Below, piece after piece: positions 1 to 7,715 of a DNA stretch of 64,000 bases. Numbering within the stretch: position 1 is the first letter of the stretch; the number at the start of each line of letters is the position of its first letter. The stretch covers positions 1 to 64,000 of the forward strand of contig JAIQFI010000015.1 of assembly GCA_020073345.1 (NCBI GenBank), written 5' to 3'. Origin of the DNA: Terriglobia bacterium (GTDB taxonomy: Bacteria; Acidobacteriota; Terriglobia; Bryobacterales; Bryobacteraceae). A model generated the notes under the pieces. That model was given only the letters and a program-made list of their open reading frames with translations, was not told the DNA's origin and made no database searches. The translations under genes and the position numbers were made by a program.

Positions 1-1740
1 CTCTACTTCCTGTTCAACATCGCCGTCGGCTTCTACTACAAGTCGCGCGCGCAGTCGAGCGTCGACGAATTCTTCCTGTCCGGGCGCAACGTCCCGTGGT
101 GGCTGGCAGGCACTTCCATGGTGGCGACTACCTTCGCCGCCGACACTCCCCTGGCGGTGACCGGGATGGTGGCGGCCAACGGGATCGCCGGGAACTGGCT
201 GTGGTGGTGCTTCGTTTCGAGCGGCATGCTGACGGTGTTCTTCTACGCGCGCCTGTGGCGGCGGTCGGGGGTCACCACCGACGTCGAATTCGCCGAGATC
301 CGCTACTCCGGTCGGCCCGCGGCATTCCTGCGCGGATTCCGCGCGCTATACCTGGGCATTCCGATTAACTGCATCATCCTGGGCTGGGTGAACAAGGCCA
401 TGGTGGACATCCTGATGCTGATCCTGGGAATCACCAAGCTCGAAGCCCTGGCGATCGTGATCGGATTGATTGTGATGACGTCGTTGATCTCGACGCTGTC
501 CGGACTCTGGGGCGTGCTGGTCACCGATCTGTTCCAGTTCGCGATCAAGATGGGCATGGTGATCGTGCTGGCGGTCTTTGCCGTGCGGGCTGTGGGCGGC
601 ATGGACGCGATGAAACAGAAACTACTATTGGTGGACGCGGCACGCGGCGGACCGGCAGGTGGTTCCGTGCTGAACTTCGTGCCCGATCTCCATTCGGCAT
701 GGATGCCGCTGCTGACGTTCCTGGTCTACATTTCGCTCAACTGGTGGGCGACCTGGTATCCCGGAGCTGAGCCGGGCGGCGGAGGCTATATCGCGCAGCG
801 CATGCTGAGCGCGAAGGACGAAAAGAATTCATTGCTCGCAACGCTGTGGTTTAACGTCGCGCATTACGCGATCCGGCCGTGGCCGTGGATTCTGGTGGGC
901 CTCGCGTCGCTGATCCTGTTCCCGGGCCTTGAAAAGCCCGAGACGGGCTACATCCGGGTGATGATCGCGACCCTTCCGCCGTCGCTGCGCGGGCTGATGG
1001 TAGCGGCGTTCGCGGCTGCCTACATGTCCACCATCGCCACGCAGCTCAACTGGGGCGCGAGCTACCTGGTGAACGATTTCTATCGCCGTTTCTGGAAACC
1101 CGGCGAAAGCCAGCAGCACTATGTGATGATTTCGCGGCTGGCGACGGTGTTCCTCACGCTGGTTTCAGCCATCGTCACGTTTTACCTCGATTCGATCGCG
1201 GGCGCATGGAAGCTGCTGCTGGTGACCGGCGCGGGAACCGGAGGCGTCCTGCTGCTGCGCTGGTACTGGTGGCGAATCAACGCCTGGAGCGAAGTTTCAG
1301 CCATGCTGACCGCATTCGTGGTATCGGTGGGGCTACAAGTGGGGTGGGGGCTCGATAGCGACAAGCCTCTGGACTTCGCGTGGCTGATGATCACGACCGT
1401 TGCTATCACAACCGCGGTGTGGCTGTCCGTGACCTTCCTTACGGGACCCGAAAAATCCGATGTCCTGCTTGCTTTCTACCGGCGGACTCGGCCGTCTAAG
1501 AGTGGGTGGGGGCCGATTGCCAAGCTCGCTCCAGACGTCCAGCCTTCGCGCGACGGGCTCTCCAATCTCCTGTGCTGGGGGGGAGGCTGTATGCTGATCT
1601 ATGGCGCGCTGTTCGGCGTCGGAAAACTTCTGCTGCATGAGACAAGCATCGGACTGGCGCTGCTGGCGATGGGGGCGATCGGTTTCGCCGTCATCTATCG
1701 CAATCTTTCGCGGAGGGGCTGGAGTGCGGTGGTGGATTAA
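1..1740 (+). CDS. Sodium:solute symporter family transporter, 5'-truncated by window edge
   Basis: The frame is open from base 1, so the true start lies before the window; the first in-frame ATG (118) is internal. The visible 579 residues hold about a dozen hydrophobic helices. The early part, with an SGRNVPWWLAG segment followed by TTFAADTPLAV, matches the start of the SSF (solute:sodium symporter) fold, where unwound helix 1 binds Na+ and substrate. The protein should be an inner-membrane Na+-coupled uptake carrier; the substrate cannot be told from sequence. The downstream gene overlaps it by 17 bp and encodes a glycosidase-like secreted protein, which hints at a sugar or amino-sugar derivative as substrate (inference). 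Family assignment is firm, substrate unknown. Confidence 0.85.
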   Translation, partial: LYFLFNIAVGFYYKSRAQSSVDEFFLSGRNVPWWLAGTSMVATTFAADTPLAVTGMVAANGIAGNWLWWCFVSSGMLTVFFYARLWRRSGVTTDVEFAEIRYSGRPAAFLRGFRALYLGIPINCIILGWVNKAMVDILMLILGITKLEALAIVIGLIVMTSLISTLSGLWGVLVTDLFQFAIKMGMVIVLAVFAVRAVGGMDAMKQKLLLVDAARGGPAGGSVLNFVPDLHSAWMPLLTFLVYISLNWWATWYPGAEPGGGGYIAQRMLSAKDEKNSLLATLWFNVAHYAIRPWPWILVGLASLILFPGLEKPETGYIRVMIATLPPSLRGLMVAAFAAAYMSTIATQLNWGASYLVNDFYRRFWKPGESQQHYVMISRLATVFLTLVSAIVTFYLDSIAGAWKLLLVTGAGTGGVLLLRWYWWRINAWSEVSAMLTAFVVSVGLQVGWGLDSDKPLDFAWLMITTVAITTAVWLSVTFLTGPEKSDVLLAFYRRTRPSKSGWGPIAKLAPDVQPSRDGLSNLLCWGGGCMLIYGALFGVGKLLLHETSIGLALLAMGAIGFAVIYRNLSRRGWSAVVD

Positions 1741-2593
1741 CGTCGCGCTTCTGATCCTGGCAACCGCGGCGGTACGCGCGGCCGGGCCGGTCGATTTCGG
1801 AAAAGCGGAGCTGGACGCCGCGCTGGCCGAGCGCAAGCTCAAGCTGCATGTGGATACCGAGCTTAGCCTGGATCCTCCGGAAACGTTCCGTATTACGCTA
1901 TACAAAACCGGCCTCGCGCGCGTCACCGGAGGCGACCTCCGCGGCCTGATGTACGGGCTGATCGAAGCGTCCGAGCAGATTCGCGCGACCGGCCGCCTGA
2001 AAGCAGTCAGCGGAAAACCGGCCACGGTCGTGCGCGGAGTCCGCATGGCGCTTCGGTCTTACGATCTGGCTCAGCCCTGGTTCACCTCCGACGATCGCTG
2101 GCGGGCGTATTTCCAGACGCTGGCTCGCAGTCGGCTGAACCGCGTCAGCGTGATGATCCCTTTGGCCGAGGCGGATATCGAACGCTTGCGGATTCTTTCG
2201 GAGACCGCCGCCGAGTTCGGGGTCGATTTCGTCCTGGGCATCCGCCATCTGGCGGGCGATCCGCAGGAGCTGAACGCTCGTCTGCGCGGGATCCTGGATA
2301 ACTGTCCGCTGATTCGCGGTGTGCAGATTGAGGCCGGCGATGAACCCGTGCAGTTGTACCAGGAGAGCGTGTTCACCGCTCTGCGCGAGTCGGGACGCCG
2401 CGTCATGCTGGATTTGCGCAACGCGGATGGCCGGCCGGATGTATTGCGGGCAGCCTTGGGATCCGGAGCTCCGCTTAGCCCAGCCGGGTTCGAAATGGAC
2501 GCTCCGGGCCCGGATTTCATGGGCGATCACAGCCGGGTCTATTCGACGAATGGACGGAGCAGCTACGACGCGGCGTTCCAGATCCCCAAATAA
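1724..2593 (+). CDS. Secreted glycoside-hydrolase-like protein (GH20/GH67 N-terminal-like domain)
   Basis: I place the start at GTG 1724, which overlaps the symporter stop, follows a CGGAGGGG Shine-Dalgarno at 1711-1718 and gives a clean signal peptide ending near VRAAG. The mature part begins with an alpha/beta domain of the kind found before the barrel of hexosaminidases and alpha-glucuronidases (a GDLRGLMYGLIEASEQI segment). It is followed by a partial barrel-like region with VRGVRMALRSYD and repeated beta-alpha units. At about 289 residues it is too short for a full catalytic hydrolase of those families, and no catalytic Asp-Glu pair is obvious. It may be a truncated or accessory relative. 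Translational coupling to the symporter suggests a shared substrate. Confidence 0.55.
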   Translation: MRWWINVALLILATAAVRAAGPVDFGKAELDAALAERKLKLHVDTELSLDPPETFRITLYKTGLARVTGGDLRGLMYGLIEASEQIRATGRLKAVSGKPATVVRGVRMALRSYDLAQPWFTSDDRWRAYFQTLARSRLNRVSVMIPLAEADIERLRILSETAAEFGVDFVLGIRHLAGDPQELNARLRGILDNCPLIRGVQIEAGDEPVQLYQESVFTALRESGRRVMLDLRNADGRPDVLRAALGSGAPLSPAGFEMDAPGPDFMGDHSRVYSTNGRSSYDAAFQIPK

Positions 2594-2596
2594 CCT

Positions 2597-2624
2597 TCAA
2601 CGAACGGGCCTCCAGCGGCGTATC
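2597..2624 (+). promoter_or_regulatory. Putative ECF-sigma promoter, module 1 (TCAACG-N16-CGT)
   Basis: TCAACG at 2597-2602 and CGTATC at 2619-2624 are 16 bp apart. The same TCAACG-N16-CGT arrangement occurs at 21464-21488 before the paralogous sigma gene. An AAC-containing -35 and a CGT-containing -10 are usual for ECF promoters. The predicted transcription start falls at or next to the ATG at 2630, which has no Shine-Dalgarno, so the mRNA could be leaderless or start translation at ATG 2642. Confidence 0.45.
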
Positions 2625-2629
2625 TCTTC

Positions 2630-3169
2630 ATGAAAGAAGCCATGCAAGCGGCGGCGGGAGAGATCAGTCTGGAGATCGAGCAGACGCGAAGTCAGTTCAG
2701 CTTTGACGAGCTCGTCGCGCTGCATCAGCAAAGAGTGCTGCGGACGGCTTACCGGCTGCTGGGGCGCGTGGAAGATGCCCAGGATGCCGCGCAGGAAGTG
2801 TTCCTGCGGTTGCTGAAGAATCTGCACCGGATCGAGGACGATCCGCAGGCTTGGCTGTACCGGGTGACGGTGAATATTTGTAACGATCGCTACCGGCGCA
2901 GGCATATCGTAATGGAACCGGCGTTGGATCTCGCGGATCCTGCGCCGAATCCGGAACGCGTGCTGGAGCTGGAGGAGCGTAAGCGGCTGCTCACGCAAGG
3001 ATTGCAAACTCTGCCAGAACGGGAACGCGCGGCGGTGGTGCTGCGGGATATTGAGGGCTTGTCGACGCGGGAAGTCGCGACGATCTTAGACGTGGAAGAG
3101 GTCACTGTGCGCAGCCAGATTTCCATGGCTCGCGTGAAGCTGGCGAAATATATCAGGGGACGAAAATGA
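2630..3169 (+). CDS. ECF RNA polymerase sigma factor (module 1)
   Basis: This 179-residue protein has sigma region 2 at about 25-95, with RVEDAQDAAQEVFLRLLKNL as the core-binding and -10 recognition helix. Region 4 at about 115-175 contains LPERERAAVVLRDIEGLSTREVA and the recognition helix VTVRSQISMARVKL. It lacks regions 1 and 3, as extracytoplasmic-function sigma factors do. The stop overlaps the next start (ATGA at 3166), so it is translationally coupled to its presumed anti-sigma factor. The sequence is close to the second sigma factor at 21505, including the shared LYRVTVN and ERAAVVLR-IEGLST blocks. A promoter-like motif shared with that paralogue suggests autoregulation. The signal sensed is unknown. 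Confidence 0.93.
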   Translation: MKEAMQAAAGEISLEIEQTRSQFSFDELVALHQQRVLRTAYRLLGRVEDAQDAAQEVFLRLLKNLHRIEDDPQAWLYRVTVNICNDRYRRRHIVMEPALDLADPAPNPERVLELEERKRLLTQGLQTLPERERAAVVLRDIEGLSTREVATILDVEEVTVRSQISMARVKLAKYIRGRK

Positions 3170-3627
3170 ATTGCGAGGAATGCGAACTTTTACTGGCGCA
3201 GAATGACGTCAGTTCGCAAGTGGACGCGCATGTGGCCGGATGCCCGAATTGCCGGGCGCTGGCGGCCGAGCTGCAGGCGAACGCTCACGCTTTGCGCGCG
3301 CTGGGCGAAGAAATGATGCCTCCGTTAACCGTGCCGGAACGAGGTATCCCTTGGTGGAAGTGGACCTCAGCCGCGGCGGCCCTGATCATCACGGCGGGCG
3401 CCGCCTGGTGGGCTTCGCGGCCGGTCAAGCCGCCCCAGATTGTCTCGGTTGACGTGAAGGTCACCGGGATTGTGGCACAGGCCAAAGTGCAACCTATACC
3501 GTCGGTAATTCCGGAAACACTCACGCCCAGGATCGTTCCCGCCGTTCAAGTTGCGCAGACGGAACCGCTGCGAGTGAAGATGCTGACGCCGGACCCTGAC
3601 GTCGTGATCTATTGGCTGGTTGATTAA
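3166..3627 (+). CDS. Membrane anti-sigma factor with zinc-finger motif (module 1)
   Basis: This is a 153-residue single-pass protein. The N-terminus carries Cys residues and an H-x3-C-x2-C motif (HVAGCPNC), the signature of zinc-binding anti-sigma domains that hold an ECF factor. A hydrophobic helix at about residues 66-85 (AAAALIITAGAAWWAS) spans the membrane, leaving about 65 residues outside. The extreme C-terminus ends TPDPDVVIYWLVD and matches the end of the module 2 anti-sigma (TPDPEVVILLVN), so this tail is conserved while the region before it is not. It overlaps the sigma gene by 4 bp and is followed after 17 bp by a secreted partner. The assignment rests on context and the zinc motif. 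Confidence 0.82.
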   Translation: MNCEECELLLAQNDVSSQVDAHVAGCPNCRALAAELQANAHALRALGEEMMPPLTVPERGIPWWKWTSAAAALIITAGAAWWASRPVKPPQIVSVDVKVTGIVAQAKVQPIPSVIPETLTPRIVPAVQVAQTEPLRVKMLTPDPDVVIYWLVD

Positions 3628-3644
3628 GAGAGGGGAACAAAGCT

Positions 3645-4187
3645 ATGAAGCGACTGATTTCAATCTTAGCGATCACGGCCGCGCTGGTTTGCGGGCAGGA
3701 AAAGTCGTCCAGCGCGCAGCAGAATTCAAACCTCGAACTGACAGTGTACCTGCTCTCGGGGATTGCGCAAGGAGATACTGCGGACGACGTTCCTCAGGAT
3801 CTGGTCCCTACTGTGAAGCAGTTGCGGTCGATCTTCAATTACAAGAGTTACAAGCTGACCGAATCCTTCATGCTGCGCGGGCGCCTCGGTGCCGGCGCAA
3901 AAGCAGCGGGAGTATTGCCGGGGGGCGCAGGCCTTAATTATGAGTTCCGATACGGCATGGTGACAGCGTCATCAGAAACTCCTCCGCTGTTCCGCATCAA
4001 TGGATTGCACATCATCCTGACCAGGGCGCCTCGTCGTTTAGGCGGGGAGACGATTCTGGACACGGTGGCCAGCATTCAGACCGATCTGGACATTCGCGAA
4101 GGACAGAAGACTGTGGTCGGCAAATCTAGCGTGAGCAGCACCGGAGATGCATTGATCCTGGTGATCGTGCCGAAGCTCGTGCAGTAA
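3645..4187 (+). CDS. Secreted protein of ECF module 1, related to the 22433 protein
   Basis: This is a 180-residue exported protein with a signal peptide (MKRLISILAITAALVCG) and a good AGAGAGGGG-like ribosome site upstream. The mature part is rich in beta strands, including a LELTVYLLSG strand near the start. It ends DIREGQKTVVGKSSV...ALILVIVPKLVQ, matching the end of the 256-residue protein of module 2 (EGQKTVLGKVSG...IFVVIALKVLD). That partner has an extra secretin-type N domain, and the shared part resembles the short beta core seen in secretin and pilus-assembly proteins. I do not recognise a named family. Its fixed position after sigma and anti-sigma genes suggests it is the envelope-side effector or sensor of the module (inference). 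Confidence 0.6.
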   Translation: MKRLISILAITAALVCGQEKSSSAQQNSNLELTVYLLSGIAQGDTADDVPQDLVPTVKQLRSIFNYKSYKLTESFMLRGRLGAGAKAAGVLPGGAGLNYEFRYGMVTASSETPPLFRINGLHIILTRAPRRLGGETILDTVASIQTDLDIREGQKTVVGKSSVSSTGDALILVIVPKLVQ

Positions 4188-4206
4188 AGGCCTACTTCGT
4201 CACCGG

Positions 4207-4821
4207 CTACTTTGTTACTGGTTGCAGTGAGCGGCTCTCGATGATGTGGTCGATCATCCCGTACTCCAGCGCCTGATCCGGTTCCAGAATGTAATCGCGA
4301 TCCACATCGCGCGCGATCTTGTCCACCGGCTGGCCCGTGGCCTTGGCCAGAATATCGTTCAGCGTCTCGCGCATACGCAGGATTTCCCGGGCGTAGATAT
4401 CGATATCGGTGGCCTGTCCGGCCAGCCCGCTCATGGACGGCTGATGGATCAGGATGCGCGCGTGCGGCAGGCTGTATCGCTTTCCCTTGGTTCCGCAGGC
4501 GAGCAGGACGGCTGCCATCGAGGCTGCTTGTCCCACGCAATAGGTGATGATATCCGGCTGCACCAGCCGCATGGTATCGAGAATCGCCAGGCCGGCCGTG
4601 ATGGAGCCGCCGGGGGAGTTGATGTAGAGGGAAATATCCTTCTCGGGGTCCTCCGCCGCCAAAAACAGGATCTGGGCGATGACCAGGTTCGCCACGTTGT
4701 CGTCAATGGGCGTGCCCAGGAAGATGATGTTCTCCTTAAGCAGGCGCGAGTAGATGTCAAAGGCGCGCTCGCCGCGCGAAGTCTGCTCGACGACCATCGG
4801 AACTAGAACGGAATTCTGCAT
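4207..4821 (-). CDS. clpP: ATP-dependent Clp protease proteolytic subunit
   Basis: This 204-residue cytoplasmic serine peptidase assembles into a 14-mer chamber and degrades proteins fed by ClpX or ClpA/C. The full catalytic triad is visible: Ser101 in GQAASMAA, His126 in LIHQPS and Asp176 in DVDRDY. The [11 protein letters not shown] loop and the handle region with [14 protein letters not shown] are intact. The length is standard, and the N-terminal [28 protein letters not shown] is the usual processed start. A Shine-Dalgarno (AAGGAG) lies 6 bases before the ATG. No clpX or tig lies beside it, unlike the common tig-clpP-clpX order. The leader carries three tandem hairpins. Confidence 0.97.
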   Translation of the reverse strand: MQNSVLVPMVVEQTSRGERAFDIYSRLLKENIIFLGTPIDDNVANLVIAQILFLAAEDPEKDISLYINSPGGSITAGLAILDTMRLVQPDIITYCVGQAASMAAVLLACGTKGKRYSLPHARILIHQPSMSGLAGQATDIDIYAREILRMRETLNDILAKATGQPVDKIARDVDRDYILEPDQALEYGMIDHIIESRSLQPVTK

Positions 4822-4841
4822 TACTTTCTCCTTGGCGGGAC

Positions 4842-4905
4842 GCGGCCCAGAGGCCGCTCTAAACTTGGGCCAGTGGGCCCCCTAAACTCCGGGGCCGCAG
4901 GCCCC
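4842..4905. repeat. Three tandem short palindromes in the clpP leader
   Basis: Three perfect stem-loops lie about 24 bp apart: GCGGCC/GGCCGC (4842-4857), GGGCC/GGCCC (4867-4880) and GGGGCC/GGCCCC (4891-4905). Each is followed by a nearly identical CTAAA tail (TCTAAAC, CCTAAAC, TCTAAAG). Stem sequences differ between units but pairing is kept, so the structure, not the sequence, looks conserved. The block lies 20-85 bases upstream of the clpP start and may be part of its 5' untranslated region. Confidence 0.75.
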
Positions 4906-5024
4906 TCTAAAGTCTATGATACGCCACCGGATAGCGGCCGCGGGTGCAAAAAAGCCCAAGGAATCCTAAAACCTGCCGATATATTCTAGGGGTAGGGTGA
5001 CGAGTCGCCCGGCCTTACGACCAT

Positions 5025-5981
5025 ATGCGCATCCTGATCGCCGACGATAGCGTCGTCTCCCGGCACCTGCTGGAGGCCACCCTCCGCAAGTGGGGGTACG
5101 AAGTCGTCGTCGCAAGCGACGGTGTGGAAGCGTGGAATATGCTGCAAGGCGAGAATCCTCCGCGGCTGGCGATTCTCGATTGGGTCATGCCCGGTCTCAC
5201 CGGACCGGAAGTCTGCAGCCGCGTGCGGGAGAGTTCCAAAAACAAGGACCTGGACTATACTTACATCGTCCTGCTTAGCTCGAAAAGCCAGCGGGAGGAT
5301 CTGATCGAGGGGCTGGAGGCGGGCGCGGACGACTATCTGACCAAGCCCTTTGACCAGCACGAACTGAAGGTCCGCCTGCGCGCCGGGACGCGCATCATCG
5401 ACCTCCAGCGCGAGCTGGTGACCGCGCGTGAAGAACTGCGCGAACAGGCCACCAAGGATTTCCTCACGCGGATCTGGAACCGGTCTTCGATTTTAGACGT
5501 GCTGACGCGTGAGCTTTCGCGCGCTTCGCGGGAAAAGCGGTCGGTGGGCGTGGTGCTGGCGGATCTCGACCGCTTCAAATCCGTCAACGATACGTACGGC
5601 CACTTCGCGGGCGACGCGGTGCTGCGCGAGTTCACCCGGCGCATGACAGCCGCCATGCGTCCCTACGATTCCATCGGCCGTTACGGTGGCGAAGAGTTTC
5701 TGATCATTCTTCCCGGCTGCGACGAGCGGTGCACGGCCAACCAGGCGGAGCGAATGCGGGCCGCGCTGGCGAGCGAACCGATGATGATCGGCGACGTCGC
5801 GCACATCGTCACCTCCAGTTTCGGCGCCACCAGTTGGCGTCCAGACGCGAATTCTACCGCCGACGAACTCATCCATCTGGCCGACGACGCGCTGTACATG
5901 GCCAAGCACCAGGGACGCAATTGCGTGGCAGTGCTGGCTCCACCCGCAGCGGAAGCGGCTGCGCAACACCAACAGAGTTAA
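5025..5981 (+). CDS. Response regulator with GGDEF domain (diguanylate cyclase, PleD/WspR type)
   Basis: The 318-residue protein has a receiver domain (residues 1-120) with the acidic pair at Asp7-Asp8, phospho-acceptor Asp52 in LAILDWVMPG and Lys107 in LTKPFD. A coiled linker (about 120-145) leads to a GGDEF domain (about 145-310). The catalytic motif is GGEEF at 221-225, and an RxxD inhibitory site (RPYD, 212-215) lies the canonical five residues before it. It should therefore make cyclic di-GMP and be product-inhibited. Phosphorylation would drive dimerisation. No partner kinase is adjacent, so the cognate signal is unknown. The start at ATG 5025 is the natural receiver start (MRILIADDS). 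Confidence 0.95.
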   Translation: MRILIADDSVVSRHLLEATLRKWGYEVVVASDGVEAWNMLQGENPPRLAILDWVMPGLTGPEVCSRVRESSKNKDLDYTYIVLLSSKSQREDLIEGLEAGADDYLTKPFDQHELKVRLRAGTRIIDLQRELVTAREELREQATKDFLTRIWNRSSILDVLTRELSRASREKRSVGVVLADLDRFKSVNDTYGHFAGDAVLREFTRRMTAAMRPYDSIGRYGGEEFLIILPGCDERCTANQAERMRAALASEPMMIGDVAHIVTSSFGATSWRPDANSTADELIHLADDALYMAKHQGRNCVAVLAPPAAEAAAQHQQS

Positions 5982-5997
5982 CCGCGCCTGTAGCACT

Positions 5998-6663
5998 TTA
6001 GCTAGTGGACACCGTGGGTTGCGGCGTGCGGTCCACGACAGGCTTCCGCTTGCGCATCCAGGAGATTATGCGATACCCCAGCAGCACGGTGACGATGGCG
6101 GCGTACATCAGCGGCAGGCGGATGTCGGACTTCACCAGCCACCAGTAGTGGATCACGCCCGCAATGGCCGTTAGATAAACCAGCCGGTGCAGCTTCTTCC
6201 AGCGTTTAAACGTCAGCCTGCGGACCCAGCCTGCCGTGGAAGTGATCGCCAAAGGAAGCATGGCCAGGAACGCGAGCATGCCGACGGTGATGTAGCGGCG
6301 ATTGACGATGTCGTCCCAGATCGCGGGAATGGTGTTTTGCCGCGGGTCCAGGACTACCCAGACCGTGAAATGGAGGCAGCCATAGAAAAACGCGAATAGT
6401 CCCAGCATGCGGCGGAAGCGAGTGATCTGCGGCCGGTTGAGCAGCATCCGCAGCGGCGTGATGCACAGGGTAAAGCAGATGAAACGGATAGTCCAATCGC
6501 CGGTATAGTGCGTGATGTACTCGATCGGATTGGCGGAGACGTAGTCGGTGGGGTTGCCGGTCCGATAGGCCTCCCAGACCAACCACACGAGCACGCCCAG
6601 TGGCACAAGAGCCAGCAGGAACAAGACAGCCTTGGTCCACGGGCTGGAGAGGAATCGATTCAT
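5998..6663 (-). CDS. msrQ: MsrQ, heme-binding membrane subunit of periplasmic methionine sulfoxide reductase
   Basis: This 221-residue membrane protein has about six helices and the ferric-reductase-like (YedZ) pattern: TGDWTIRFICFTLCITPLR, then a histidine in YGCLHFTVWV, then WKKLHRLVYL and GVIHYWWLVKSD, whose histidines would bind heme. It passes electrons from the quinone pool to MsrP, which repairs oxidised methionines in envelope proteins. It is the last gene of a leftward operon after two msrP copies, 21 bp downstream of the nearer one. Length and motif order are standard for the family. Confidence 0.93.
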   Translation of the reverse strand: MNRFLSSPWTKAVLFLLALVPLGVLVWLVWEAYRTGNPTDYVSANPIEYITHYTGDWTIRFICFTLCITPLRMLLNRPQITRFRRMLGLFAFFYGCLHFTVWVVLDPRQNTIPAIWDDIVNRRYITVGMLAFLAMLPLAITSTAGWVRRLTFKRWKKLHRLVYLTAIAGVIHYWWLVKSDIRLPLMYAAIVTVLLGYRIISWMRKRKPVVDRTPQPTVSTS

Positions 6664-6684
6664 GCCGCGGAAACAACCTGGCGT

Positions 6685-7653
6685 TTAATGATTGACCCGC
6701 AGATCCATTCCGCTATACAGGCTGGCGACCTGCTCGCCGTAGCCGTTGAACTTCACCGTGGGCATTTCGATGCCTTGTCCCAGGAAACCGCTGCCCAGGC
6801 GCCGTTCCACCTTCTGGCTCCAGCGCGGATGGTCGACTTCCGGGTTCACATTCGAGTAGAAGCCATACTCACGGGAGGAGTAGAGTCCCCAGTCGGTGGG
6901 CGGCTCCTTCTCGACGAAGCGGATTCGGGTGATCGACTTGATGCTCTTGTAGCCGTATTTCCACGGGATCACCAGGCGGATGGGCGCGCCGTTCTGATTG
7001 GGCATGGTTTCGCCATACATCCCGAAGGAGAGCAGCGTGAGCGGATGCATGGCCTCGTCGATGCGCAATCCTTCCACATAGGGGAAGGGGATGCCGGCTT
7101 CGCGCGGCGACAGCATCTGCTTGGGATCGAAGTAGGTCTCAAACGCGACGTACTTGGCTTTGCCGGTGGGCTGAACCTGTTTGAGCAGGGTACTGAGCGA
7201 GAATCCGATCCACGGCACCACGATCGACCAGCGCTCCACACAGCGGTGCCGGTAGATGCGTTCTTCCGCAGGCGCCAGCTTCATCACCTGATCCAGACTT
7301 AGCGTCTTGGGCTGCATCACCTCGCCTTCGATCCGGATGGGCCATTCCGCCGGGAGCTTCCATTTCGGAGCGTTCGCCGCGGGGTCTTCCTTTTGCGTGC
7401 CAAATTCGTAGAAGTTGTTGTAACCGGTGACGGTGGCCTTGGGCGAAGCCTTCTCATCTCCCAGGTTGCGATAGGGACCCGTCCGGACCAGCGGCTCGAT
7501 CTTCGTGGTAGCCAGCGCCGCGGACGGCAGGGCTAACGCGCCCAGAGTCGCGGCGCCCGCGCCGATAAAACGGCGCCGGTTCAAATACACTTCCTTGGGC
7601 GTGACATCGGAATAACGGAGGTCAGCAGGTTTTCGGATGAGCATGGTCCACAA
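6685..7653 (-). CDS. msrP: MsrP, molybdopterin-dependent periplasmic methionine sulfoxide reductase (copy 1)
   Basis: The 322-residue catalytic subunit has a twin-arginine signal (LNRRRFIGAGAATLGALALPSAALA), as expected for a molybdenum cofactor enzyme folded before export. The sulfite-oxidase-fold core includes YRHRCVERWSIVVPWIGF, where the Cys ligates Mo, and the paired TLLSFGMYGETMPNQNGAPIRL and PWKYGYKSIKSI blocks typical of YedY/MsrP. It reduces methionine sulfoxide in periplasmic proteins with electrons from MsrQ. An internal Met at residue 4 is an equally possible start. A second, clearly related copy lies 62 bp upstream in the same orientation. Confidence 0.94.
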   Translation of the reverse strand: MWTMLIRKPADLRYSDVTPKEVYLNRRRFIGAGAATLGALALPSAALATTKIEPLVRTGPYRNLGDEKASPKATVTGYNNFYEFGTQKEDPAANAPKWKLPAEWPIRIEGEVMQPKTLSLDQVMKLAPAEERIYRHRCVERWSIVVPWIGFSLSTLLKQVQPTGKAKYVAFETYFDPKQMLSPREAGIPFPYVEGLRIDEAMHPLTLLSFGMYGETMPNQNGAPIRLVIPWKYGYKSIKSITRIRFVEKEPPTDWGLYSSREYGFYSNVNPEVDHPRWSQKVERRLGSGFLGQGIEMPTVKFNGYGEQVASLYSGMDLRVNH

Positions 7654-7715
7654 TCTCCCATCTCAATGGTAACTCCATAAACAGGAATCCGCAGGCGGGG
7701 TGGTTTATTCCCCGA

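Noticed and set aside
1-2593. Possible pseudogene status of the 1724 glycosidase-like gene because of its short length
   Set aside because: The frame, signal peptide and start are intact and there is no remnant of a catalytic domain downstream; kept as a short gene.
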